Shown piece by piece: positions 7,662 through 17,122 of a stretch of DNA of 64,000 nucleotides; within the stretch, counting starts at the first letter, position 1; each line of letters starts with the position of its first letter. The position numbers were made by a program, and so were the translations under genes. The stretch covers positions 682,001 to 746,000 of the forward strand of contig CAWGTB010000001.1 of NCBI GenBank assembly GCA_963825405.1, in the 5' to 3' direction. The notes below the pieces were generated by a model that saw only the letters and a list, made by a program, of their open reading frames with translations, was not told where the DNA came from and did not search any database. The DNA comes from JACPNO01 sp963825405 (lineage in GTDB: Bacteria > Acidobacteriota > Terriglobia > Bryobacterales > Bryobacteraceae).

Positions 7662-8981
7662 ATGCGCAACAATAGATGGCTGGTATGTTTCGCATTCCTT
7701 GCCGTGGCGGTGCGGGCGCAGGACAACGCCGCTCCTCTGACGCTCACTTTGCAGGACGCGCTGGCGCGGGCGCAGCAGAACGCCCCGCAATTCCTTGCCG
7801 CGCTGAACGACGCCAAAAGCGCTCATGAAGATCTGAGACAGGCTAAGGCTGGCCTCCTGCCCTCGCTCGGTGTGCGATCGGAATATCTGGGCACGCAAGG
7901 CAATGGCGTGCTTCCATCCGGAAGATTCGTCACCAACGACGGCGTGCACGTGTATCGCGACTGGGCCACGCTGCATCAGGATTTCACGGCCGCGCTCACC
8001 AGAACCAGTTATCAACGCGCCGCCGCGAGCGAGGCGCTTTCTAAGGCCAAGGCGGAGATTGCGCGCCGCGGCCTGGCGGCTACGGTGACCAAGGCCTACT
8101 ATGCACTGCTCACCGGGCAGCGAAAATACGCCACGGCCCAGCAGGCTCTCGAACAGGCCCGGCATTCGCTCGACATCAGCCAGAAGCTGGAGCGCGGCGG
8201 CGAAGTATCGCACAGCGACACCGTCAAGGCCGAGCTGCAGTCAGTTGCGCAAGATCAGGCGTACCGGGAAGCGAAGCTCGCAATGAGCAACGCGCGCCTC
8301 GATCTGGCGGTGCTTCTGTTCCGTGATTTCGATGAGAATTTCGCCATCGTGGACGACCTGCACCTCGCTCCCGCGCTCCCCTCATTCGAGGAAGTCCGCG
8401 CCATGGCCGGCCGTGAGAATCCTGATCTGCAAGCCGCCAACATCTCTGTGCGGGCGGCAACTCTGGACGTTTCGATCGCGCGTCAGGCGTTTCTGCCATC
8501 GCTCACGGCCGACCTGGCGTACGGCATCGAGGCCAACGCATTCGCCCTGCATAGCACCGTGGCGGCAGCTCCCAGGGAAGGTTTGCTGCCCAACCTGGGA
8601 TACTTTTTGACGGTCTCGATGACCATGCCCGTCTGGGATTGGGGCGCGCGTATGAGCAAGCTGCGGCAGGCGCAAAGCAAGCGCCAGCAGGCCGGCGTGG
8701 AATTGAGCGCGACCCAGCGTGAGTTGTTGCGAAATCTGCGCGCGATTTACCAGGAAGCGCAAACCGCCCGCGAGCAGACCGACTTGCTGCGTCACACGGC
8801 CGACCTCGCCGCAGAGAGCCTGCGGCTGAACGGCTTGCGCTACGAAGCCGGAGAAGCCACGATTCTCGAACTGGTGGACGCCCAAACTACGCTCACGCAG
8901 GCGCGCAACGCGTATGATGACGGATTGGTGCGCTACCGTCTGGCGCTGGCGAATCTGCAAACCTTGACGGGAACGTTCTAG
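7662..8981 (+). CDS. TolC-family outer membrane efflux protein
   Basis: About 440 residues with a signal peptide (WLVCFAFLAVAVRAQ) and two OEP repeats: LTLQDALARAQQNAPQFLAA near the start and YEAGEATILELVDAQTTLTQARN near the end, the latter a hallmark of TolC-like channels. ATG 7662 (GAGAGA upstream) is chosen because the signal peptide follows directly; ATG 7638 is an alternative. It forms the trimeric outer-membrane duct of a tripartite pump with the next two genes, which follow at 3 bases and then with a 4-base overlap. The resemblance is to the heavy-metal/multidrug (CusC/CzcC-like) branch. Confidence 0.9.
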   Translation: MRNNRWLVCFAFLAVAVRAQDNAAPLTLTLQDALARAQQNAPQFLAALNDAKSAHEDLRQAKAGLLPSLGVRSEYLGTQGNGVLPSGRFVTNDGVHVYRDWATLHQDFTAALTRTSYQRAAASEALSKAKAEIARRGLAATVTKAYYALLTGQRKYATAQQALEQARHSLDISQKLERGGEVSHSDTVKAELQSVAQDQAYREAKLAMSNARLDLAVLLFRDFDENFAIVDDLHLAPALPSFEEVRAMAGRENPDLQAANISVRAATLDVSIARQAFLPSLTADLAYGIEANAFALHSTVAAAPREGLLPNLGYFLTVSMTMPVWDWGARMSKLRQAQSKRQQAGVELSATQRELLRNLRAIYQEAQTAREQTDLLRHTADLAAESLRLNGLRYEAGEATILELVDAQTTLTQARNAYDDGLVRYRLALANLQTLTGTF

Positions 8982-8984
8982 CCG

Positions 8985-10269
8985 ATGTCCATCCAACGTA
9001 GCGTTACCATTGCCTGCGCCATCTTCGCGGCCGCTCTGCTGGCCGGATGCGGCAAGGAGAAAGTCGAAAGAGGAGAGCCGCCGAAGCTGCGACGCCAGTC
9101 ACGGTGGAGACGGCCGTGCGCGGCGCGATCGATCACATGGTCACCGCGGACGCCGTTCTGTATCCGGTCAATCAGGCCAACGTCACGTCGAAGATCAGCG
9201 CTCCGGTGAAGCGCGTGCTGGTGAATCGCGGCGATCACGTGCGCGCCGGACAGATCGCTCGCGGAACTCGAAAGCGCCGATCTGGCCGCGGCCGCCAACG
9301 AGAGCAAGAGCCAGTACGAACAGTCGCAGGCCGCATTTCAAACCACTACCGGCGCCACCGTTCCCGACGACAAGACCAAAGCCGAAGCCGATGTGCAGAG
9401 CCGCGCAGCAAGTGTTCGACGCCGCCAAGAAGCTATACGACAATCGCGTCGCTCTGCAGAAGGAAGGAGCGCTGGCGCAGAAGCTGGTCGATGACGCCAA
9501 GGTCGCGCTGGTGCAGGCGCAGAGCCAGTTCGAAACGGCGCAGCGCCATCTGGAAGCGCTGAACCAGGTGAGCCAGCGCAACGCCATCGCCGGGCGCGCA
9601 GGCGCAGTTGAACGCCGCCAAGGCGCATTACGAAAACGCGGCGGTGCAGCTCTCCTACGCGCAGATTCGCAGCCCGATCAACGGCATCGTCGCCGACCGA
9701 TCTGTCTATCCGGGCGAAATGCCCGCCAGCGGCACGCCGATCATTTCGATCGTCGATATTTCGCGGGTGGTGGCGCGCGCCAACGTTCCGGTGAAGGAAG
9801 CGGCGTCGATTCACGTCGGCCGGCCGGCGCGCATCACCGGACCCGAGGGAGATCTCGCCGGCAAGGTCACCGTGGTCAGCCCGGCGGTCGATCCCAATAC
9901 GACCACCGTCGAAGTCTGGGTTGAGCTGCGACAATCCGGGCGAGAAGCTGAAGCCCGGCGGCACCGTGCGCGTGTCGATCATCGCCGAGACGCTGCAGAA
10001 CACCATCGTCGTGCCCGCTGTCGGCGCTGCTGAATTCCGACGAGGGCGGCCAGAAGGTGATGGTCGTCACCAAAGATTCAGTTGCGCATGAGCGCAAAGT
10101 CTCGGTCGGCGTGCGCCAGGGAGATCGCGTGCAGATCGCCAGCGGCTTGCAGGAAGGCGAACAGGTGGTCACCTCCGGCGGCCTCGGCCTGGAAGACAAA
10201 GCCAAAGTTGCCATCCAGCAGCCGAAGACCGAGGAGGAAGAGGAAGACAAGGACGACGAGAAGAAATGA
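8985..10269 (+). CDS. RND efflux membrane-fusion (HlyD/CusB-like) protein, multiply frameshifted
   Basis: The periplasmic adaptor of the pump. It starts MSIQRSVTIACAIFAAALLAG with a lipobox cysteine (LLAGC). Recognisable adaptor segments lie in all three frames: VNQANVTSKISAPVKRVLV and NRGDHVRAGQI (lipoyl half), FDAAKKLYDNRVALQKEGA with the coiled-coil hairpin, QIRSPINGIVADRSVYPGE, and the beta-barrel part DRVQIASGLQEGEQVVTSGG. Frame changes occur near 9080, 9255, 9400, 9590, 9925 and 10020. So many breaks in a gene flanked by intact partners point to local consensus errors. The tail is strongly acidic (EEEEEDKDDEKK). Confidence 0.75.
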
Positions 10270-13200
10270 CCCCGCCCGTCCTGAATGCCCCTGAGCACTG
10301 GACCGCGCGCTTCTCAGGGCCCATCATTTTCGTCATCATCACGCTGATCGCGATCGGCGCTTATCTCGCCTTCACGATTCCGGTTGCCGTTTTTCCCGCG
10401 ACGGATTTCCCGCGCATCGTGGTCGGCATCGATAACGGCGTCGCGCCCATCAACCAGATGCAGGTGATGGTGACGCGGCCCATCGAAGAAGCCATGAACA
10501 GCGTGCCCGCGCTTGGAGCAGGTTCGCTCCATCACCAGCCGCGGCTCGGCCGACGTAAATCTGTTCTTCAACTGGAACGTCAATATGTTCCAGACGCTGC
10601 AATACGTGAACGCGGCGCTGGCGCGCGTGCAGACGTCATTGCCCTCCACGGCCAAGCTCACCGCCAACCGGTCGACGTTTGCCGCGTTTCCCATCCTGGG
10701 CTACAGCCTGACTTCCGACACCATGACGCAGACAGAACTATGGGAACTTGCCAATTACACCATCAAACCGCGTCTCAACCGCGTGAATGGCGTCTCGATG
10801 GTGGTGCTGCAGGGCGGGCAAACTCCTGAGTTTCAAATCGAGCCGGATCCGGCGAAGCTGCTGCAGGCTCAGGTGAGCGTCCCCGGCATTCTGGACGCGG
10901 TCGCTAAAACCAACATGATCGATTCGCCGGGCCTGATCGAAAACAATCACGAGTTGGCGCTGACGCTGGTGACCGGCCAGGCGCACGATCCCGGCGAGAT
11001 TGCCAATATCGTTGTGCGCACCACGCCCAATGGCGTGCCGGTGCGAATCGGCGACATCGCCACCGTTCATCCCTCGATCATGCCCGTGTACACCATCGTC
11101 ACGGCCAACGGCAAGCCCGCCGTGCTGCTGAATGTTTTCCGCCAACCGGAGAGCAATACCGTGGCCGTGGCGGATGCGGCGGCGCTGGAATTGAGCCAGA
11201 TTCGCCAAACGCTTCCGCGTGGCGTGAAGGTGCAAACATTTTACGATCAGTCCATCCTGGTGCGCGATTCTATCGATAGCGTGCGCGACGCCATTCTGAT
11301 CGGCCTGATTTTTGCCGCGATTATTCTGGTTCTCTTCCTGCGCGACTGGGGCAGTTCGCTGGTGGCCGCGCTGGTGATTCCGGCGACCATCGCCATCACG
11401 TTCATCGCCATGCGCCTGATGGGCGAGAGCTTTAATCTGATGACCCTCGGCGGCCTGGCAGCGGCAGTCGGTTTGATCATCGACGACGCGATCGTAGTGG
11501 TCGAGAACATCGTGCTCCATCGCGACTCCGGACAAAGCCGCCCTGAGGCGATTCGCAGCGCGCTACGGGAAATTCGCCTGCCGCTAATTGGCTCGACGAT
11601 AACGCCGATCGTCGTGTTCCTTCCGCTGATCTCGATTACCGGCGTCACGGGAACGTTCTTTCGCGCCCTGGCGCTGACGGTTGGCACGGCGCTGCTCACC
11701 TCGCTCGCGTTGGCCGTCACCTGGACCCCAACCCTCAGCCATTACCTGTTGCGGCGCCGCCCATCGGAGAATCCTTCGAGCCACGATCACGCCGCAACGA
11801 CTGGCGTAATGGGACATGTCACGCGCGCTTACGACCGTGCATTGCGCTTCACGCTGGAATTTCCTTTTGCGCTGACGGCAGGCTGCGTGGTGCTGATTGT
11901 CGCTTCTTTCTTTTGCTACCGCGCGCTGGGAAGCGACCTGCTTCCTGCCATGGACGAGGGCGGCTTTATCCTGGACTACCTCATGCCCGCCGGGTCCGCC
12001 TTGGCTGATACCAACGAGGTCCTGCTGGGTGTCGAGAAGATTCTTACATCGACGCCGGAAGTCGAAGGCACTTCGCGGCGAACCGGGCTGCAACTCGGGC
12101 TCGCCGCCGTGACCGAAGCCAACAATGGGGATTTTTCCGTGAAGCTCAAGCGTGGCAAACGCCGTCCCATCGATGAAATTATTTCCGAGATTCGCGGCAA
12201 GGTGAACAAGCAGTACCCGCAGCTCGATGTCGATTTCATTCAGCAACTGCAGGACCAGATCGGCGACCTTACCAGTTCGCCCCAGCCGATCCAGATCAAG
12301 CTTTTTTCGCCAGATCCGAATCTGCTGAAGCAATGGTCTCCGAAGATCGCCGCGAAAATCAAGAAGATCAAGGGCGTCGTCGACGTCAAGGATGGCATCG
12401 AGGACACCATCAGCGGGCCGGCGATTGTCATGAAGGTCGATCCGGTAGTCGCGGCGCGCTCGGGCTTCACTCCGCAGGAAATCGAACTGGATGCCAGCGC
12501 CATGCTGCAGGGCGAGCCCGCAACGACGCCGGTGGTTGTCAACGACCGCGCCTACACGATTCGGGTGCGTTTCCCGGAGAACACGCGCACCACTCTCGAT
12601 CAGATTCGCAACACCCTGATCACGAGCAGTTCGACCGGCAAATCCGCCACGCTCGGATCGCTCGCCCAGTTTCAGGATGAGGCCGGGCAAACCGAAATCC
12701 TGCGCGAGAATTTGCAGCGTTACGTCGCGGTCACCGGCCGTTTCGAAGGCCTCAGCCTAGGCAAGGGCATCGAGATGGTGCAGAAGACGGTCACGGATTT
12801 GAACATTCCGCCATCGATTCGCGTGGTCTATGGCGGCACTTATGCCGAGCAGCAGAAATCGTTTCGCGATCTGCTGGTCGTGCTCGCCCTAGCGGTAGTG
12901 TTGGTGTTCACGGTTCTGCTGTTCGAGTTTCGGACGTTCGCTGCGCCCGCTGCGATTCTGGCGTCCGCGCTGCTTTCGACCTGCGGCGTATTCTTTGCTC
13001 TTCTCATCACTGGAACCACCTTCAATATTTCGTCGTTCATGGGACTGATCATGGTCATCGGCATCGTTGCCAAAAACGGCATTTTGCTGCTGGATGCCGA
13101 TCAGCGTTTTCGCGCGGCAGGATCTTCGGCGCGCGACGCCATGATCGAGGCTGGCGAGCGAAGGCTGCGGCCCATCCTTATGACCGCGCTCGCTACGATT

Positions 13201-13362
13201 ACGGGCATGATTCCGTTGTCGCTTGCGATAGGCGCAGGCTCGCAGATGTTGCAGCCCCTCGCCATCGCCGTCATCGGCGGGCTCGTGGCGTCGATGGTGT
13301 TGTCGCTGATCGTGACGCCGTCCGTTCATTACTACTTGAGCGGACGCAGTGAGAACGCGTAG
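10266..13362 (+). CDS. RND-family efflux pump inner-membrane transporter
   Basis: About 1,030 residues with twelve predicted membrane helices and two large periplasmic loops. The N terminus (ATG 10266, overlapping the adaptor stop) is in one frame to about 10512; deleting one T there restores the frame into LEQVRSITSRGSADVNLFF. The proton-relay aspartate pair is visible in VGLIIDDAIVVVENIV, and TM10-12 contain FMGLIMVIGIVAKNGILLLD and RLRPILMTALATITGMIPL. It exports metals or hydrophobic compounds using the proton gradient together with the adaptor and TolC-like partners. The substrate class is not settled by sequence alone. Confidence 0.9.
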
Positions 13363-13365
13363 CAA

Positions 13366-15456
13366 CTACAAATTTTCTTCGATGAACACCAGGTCGCTCG
13401 AGTTCTTGGCCGGCAGCTTGATCATGAGCCCTTCGGTCATCAGCGCCGCACCCGAACGAACGTCGTTGGGCGTTGAGCCATCTTCCGACCGCACGCGATA
13501 TTTCTTGTTTGCATCAAGGCCCTTCAGGCGGATGCGCTGCGATAACTGATCGCTGTTCGGCCGAAAAATGTAGAGCGTTCCGTGCTTGATCGGTTCGCTC
13601 CAGTAAAACATGCCGTCCCAATGATAGCCGTCGGGGCGCGGCAGGATGTGGTGCACTTTGACGTCGTTCAGCATCGGCCGAATCCAGGATTTGTAAACCT
13701 CAGCGGCCTTCTTGGCGGATGCGCGCTCTTCGGCTGACCAGTCGGCGGTCTTGGTGGGATCGATCTGCCACGCGCCCATCATGGCCGAGCGCCAGAAATA
13801 GGGCAGCGGACGGTCGCCATCTTTGTTGTAGTGATTTTCGTACGTGTACGCCTGCAAAATCGCGGGAGGCATCAGGTACGTCGTGTCGTACATGCTTTGC
13901 CGGTCGGGAAGGGCAGACAGCGTATCCGTCGTGACGATGTAATTCACCCGGCGAAGGTAGCCGAAGTCCTTGATATGCGCCCCGCCCGAGCAGCCCTCCA
14001 GCACTAAGTCGGGAAATTTCTGTTTCAATTTTTCCTGCACGTCGTAATAAGCTATCGTCGACCAGTAACTTACATCGACGCCGTAGTGATGGCGGTGATT
14101 GGTCTGGATGCATTTGGTCACGATGGGCGTGTAGTCGTGCTTCAGGTAATCCAGTTTGTACTCCGAGACGACACGTGTAGTCTCCTTAACGGCCCATTCG
14201 CGGACTGGATCGTGACCTAGATCGATCATCAGGTCCCAGTGCAGGTATTCCAATTTCTCGCCTGGCTTGTACTCGCGGACGAACCAATCCGGGTGGCGGA
14301 ACACATCCATCGCGCCCGGATCTTTGGAATCGCCGCCCTGCGTCCAGGCAACCCAAAGTCCGAACTTCATCCCGTTGTTGTGAACGTACTGTTCGATGGG
14401 CTGGACTCCATTTGGAAAACGCACAGGATCCCAACGCCAGTCGCCGGCCTGCGGAAACCACATGGCATCGGGCACAAATGTTTCAAAGCCGAGTTCCTTA
14501 GAGGTCGCAGCGCTGCGCAGCACATCGGCCTCTTTCGCCTCGTTGCCACCGCTATCCAGGTACAAATTGTAGGCGAGAGTCGGGAAAGGCTGCCCCTTGG
14601 GCGGCGCGGGCAGCAATTTTTCCATCACGAAGCGGTGCAGGGTATAGCTGCCGTCATCGACATCTCCCGCGTAGCAACCGACGAATGCCGGCGGGACGAG
14701 GAACGTTTCACCTGCGGGAAGATCTGTCTTGAACTCCGGCACATTGCCCACACGGACGTCCATCCGGTGAGAGCCTTTCGATGCGGTACGCGCGTGGATG
14801 CGGCCGATTCCGGAAAACTCCCAGCCTACGTAAAGGCCGTGCGAACGCGCGATCTGGATCGCCATCCAGGGCACCGGGCTCGAGCCTTCAGTCGGATCGG
14901 TAGTTAGCACCTGATCGAAATCATCGTTGATGTTTTCGGTGAGCACACCGCCTTCGGTACTCGCATTGCTCCCGCCGCGATTGATCCACCATGCGTCGGC
15001 GGCTGACGTGGCCGGCAATGATAGCGCGTTCAGCACGAGGCTATCCTGGTTGGCGACGGTGACCGGCGCGCCTGAATTGTTGGCAATAGTCAACCAATGT
15101 TCGATCGGACCGTGGCCCGGGCGAGCGCGCCAGATCGAGTGCAGCTCGAGCGCCGGATCGGCATTGGAAAATCGCAGGGTGAGTTCGCCGGTAGCCGCGT
15201 CCAAGGCGCCGCCGAGAAATTTCCACGCTGTTGGCACAGCGGCGCCCTGGCGCATGACGGAAGGCATCAGAATTTCCGGCGACCCCGCGGGCAGCCAGTT
15301 CGCGGTCGTTCCCGGCGAACTCAATTGCTTGAGTACCGGCCGGCCCGCTTCGACCGCAACGACCACGGCGGTGTCAGCGGTGCTCAGCTTCCAGGACAGG
15401 GGAGCTTGATAGGCGACGGCGAAAGAGCAGAAAACTACCAGCGCGAAAAACTTCAT
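13366..15456 (-). CDS. Secreted GH36-like glycoside hydrolase
   Basis: A protein of about 696 residues starting at ATG 15456 (GAGGATAA site upstream), with a signal peptide (ALVVFCSFAVAYQ), an N-terminal beta-sandwich, a (beta/alpha)8 barrel and a C-terminal beta domain. The barrel shows GH36/clan D features: ETFVPDAMWFPQAGDW, MKFGLWVAW, the nucleophile aspartate in YKLDYLKHDY, LVLEGCSGGAH, and SALPDRQSMYD near the expected acid/base position. Members are alpha-galactosidases and related retaining enzymes acting on plant oligosaccharides. Substrate specificity here is not certain. It is convergent with the RND gene, three bases apart. Confidence 0.8.
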   Translation of the reverse strand: MKFFALVVFCSFAVAYQAPLSWKLSTADTAVVVAVEAGRPVLKQLSSPGTTANWLPAGSPEILMPSVMRQGAAVPTAWKFLGGALDAATGELTLRFSNADPALELHSIWRARPGHGPIEHWLTIANNSGAPVTVANQDSLVLNALSLPATSAADAWWINRGGSNASTEGGVLTENINDDFDQVLTTDPTEGSSPVPWMAIQIARSHGLYVGWEFSGIGRIHARTASKGSHRMDVRVGNVPEFKTDLPAGETFLVPPAFVGCYAGDVDDGSYTLHRFVMEKLLPAPPKGQPFPTLAYNLYLDSGGNEAKEADVLRSAATSKELGFETFVPDAMWFPQAGDWRWDPVRFPNGVQPIEQYVHNNGMKFGLWVAWTQGGDSKDPGAMDVFRHPDWFVREYKPGEKLEYLHWDLMIDLGHDPVREWAVKETTRVVSEYKLDYLKHDYTPIVTKCIQTNHRHHYGVDVSYWSTIAYYDVQEKLKQKFPDLVLEGCSGGAHIKDFGYLRRVNYIVTTDTLSALPDRQSMYDTTYLMPPAILQAYTYENHYNKDGDRPLPYFWRSAMMGAWQIDPTKTADWSAEERASAKKAAEVYKSWIRPMLNDVKVHHILPRPDGYHWDGMFYWSEPIKHGTLYIFRPNSDQLSQRIRLKGLDANKKYRVRSEDGSTPNDVRSGAALMTEGLMIKLPAKNSSDLVFIEENL

Positions 15457-15517
15457 GGCATTATCCTCACGTGAGCGCAAACAGCTTGTCAACGTGAAGT
15501 TAGAATGGGGCGAGACG

Positions 15518-15735
15518 ATGACCGCTTAAGACCTGAGGGATCAGATCCGTCAAGCCTTTCCGGCCAGCCCGTTCTACGGACCGATTACCATCTGCGATTG
15601 CGATGAATGCACGCACTTTCGAAAAGAACATTCCTGATGTTCCTGCAGGAGAGCGCCGGCGATGGAGCATGGTTCCGGCCCATTATTACGAGCGCTTTAG
15701 AGACCATCTGGCGCTGATCGCTTCGCAGACTAGCT
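15518..15735 (+). pseudogene. Decaying small gene resembling DUF6714 proteins
   Basis: ATG 15518 is followed in the fourth codon by a stop (TAA 15527-29) where GAA or CAA would keep the frame. The frame then reads LRDQIRQAFPASPFYGPIT and CDCDECTHFRKEH, then stops at 15635 and resumes in another frame as DVPAGERRRWSMVPAHYYER. This pattern (IRxAF, a short cysteine-containing loop, then a hydrophobic segment) recalls small cytoplasmic DUF6714-like proteins, as I remember them. One nonsense change and one frameshift make it a likely pseudogene, overlapping the end of the DUF1501 gene. Confidence 0.4.
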
Positions 15736-17121
15736 CAGAATCTTCATCATCGGGCCGCCGCCTTCCTCAATGAGGTGGAACGCGCGGCCGTTGGCTGTGA
15801 AATCCATCTTTTTGTAGTTCAAGCCGAGCTGCCGCAAGATGGTGGCCTGCAGATCACTGATGTAATGCGGACTGTCGACCGCCTTGTATCCCACCTCGTC
15901 GGTTGCGCCTTCAACGATGCCGCCCTTCACGCCGCCGCCCGCCAGCAAGGTCGAAAATCCCTTGCCATTGTGATCGCGGCCGGTTGTATTCTGCGACCAA
16001 GGCGTGCGCCCGAATTCGCTGGTGAAAACGACCAGCGTGCTGTCCAGCAATCCGCGCTGCTTCAAATCGCGAATCAGTCCGGAGATCGGTTTGTCGACTG
16101 AGCGGCACAACGGCTCGTGCGTTTTCATGTCGCCGTGCGCGTCCCAGGCACCGTTGCCGCCGCCGGCGTGGCAAATCTGAATGTAGCGGACGCCATTCTC
16201 GACCAATCGCCGGGCCAACAACAATTGATTCCCGAAATCGTCCGTGTCCTTGGGGCCGATGCCGTAGAGGTCTTTCACGTGCTGCGGCTCGTTGCTGAAA
16301 TCGACGATGGCGGGCGCGGTCATCATCATGTTCGCAGCCAGTTCGTACTCCTTCACGCGCGCAGCCACTTCGCTTTCGATCGAGTAATCGTGGCGGAACT
16401 GCTGATTCATTTCTGAGAGAATCTGCATCTGCCGGTCGCGTTCCTGCCGATTGGAATTTTGCGGAGGCAGCAAATCCGGAATCGGTGTATCGCCGGGTTG
16501 AAAGGGCGTGGCGGAATAAGAAGCTCCCAAATAGCCGCCTGTCAGTTGCACCGGCGAAGACGGCCTCCCGATATTCACAAACGAAGGCAGATTCTTGTTG
16601 GCCGTTCCCAGCGCGTACGTCACCCAACTGCCCAGGCAGGGATGCTCGAATTGCCGCAACGGCTTGCCGGTCGTGTGCTCAATGACCGCCGGGAAATGAT
16701 TGGTCTGATGGCAGTACATCGAGCGCACCACGGCGAATTCATCGATCACTCCGCCCACGTTGGGGAACCAATCGGAAATCGGGATACCGGATTCTCCGTA
16801 GCGCGTATACGTGCGCAGAATCGGAATCACCGGTCGCTTCATGGGCGCATTGTTATCGCCGAAACCGATGGCATCCATTAAGGTGCCGGCGTATTTGTTG
16901 TCCTTGGGATCGAAGGTATCGATGTGGCTCATGCCGCCGCACATGAACAAATAGATCACGGCTTTGGCGCGCGGCTTGCCAGTCAACATGGCTTCGGGCA
17001 TCCTGCCGTCGGCAGCCCAAAGCCCGCCAATCGCCGAGCCCAGAAAACCGTTCGCCATCCCAAACAGAAAACGCCGCCGGGCGATGCGGCCGCAGGGATA
17101 GAGTTGGCGCAGGTCGCTCAT
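15730..17121 (-). CDS. DUF1501 (sulfatase-fold) Tat-exported protein
   Basis: A 463-residue protein with a twin-arginine signal (GRIARRRFLFGMANG) and the DUF1501 fold. Family motifs are KAVIYLFMCGGMSHIDTFDP near the start, VVRSMYCHQTNHFPAV in the middle, and VVFTSEFGRTPWSQN followed by GRDHN near the end, which align with metal-binding residues of the alkaline-phosphatase/sulfatase superfamily. Substrate and role are unknown. It is paired with the upstream DUF1549/DUF1553 gene (one base between), a fixed pairing in Planctomycetes and Acidobacteria that implies a joint extracytoplasmic function. Confidence 0.9.
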   Translation of the reverse strand: MSDLRQLYPCGRIARRRFLFGMANGFLGSAIGGLWAADGRMPEAMLTGKPRAKAVIYLFMCGGMSHIDTFDPKDNKYAGTLMDAIGFGDNNAPMKRPVIPILRTYTRYGESGIPISDWFPNVGGVIDEFAVVRSMYCHQTNHFPAVIEHTTGKPLRQFEHPCLGSWVTYALGTANKNLPSFVNIGRPSSPVQLTGGYLGASYSATPFQPGDTPIPDLLPPQNSNRQERDRQMQILSEMNQQFRHDYSIESEVAARVKEYELAANMMMTAPAIVDFSNEPQHVKDLYGIGPKDTDDFGNQLLLARRLVENGVRYIQICHAGGGNGAWDAHGDMKTHEPLCRSVDKPISGLIRDLKQRGLLDSTLVVFTSEFGRTPWSQNTTGRDHNGKGFSTLLAGGGVKGGIVEGATDEVGYKAVDSPHYISDLQATILRQLGLNYKKMDFTANGRAFHLIEEGGGPMMKILS

Positions 17122-17122
17122 G

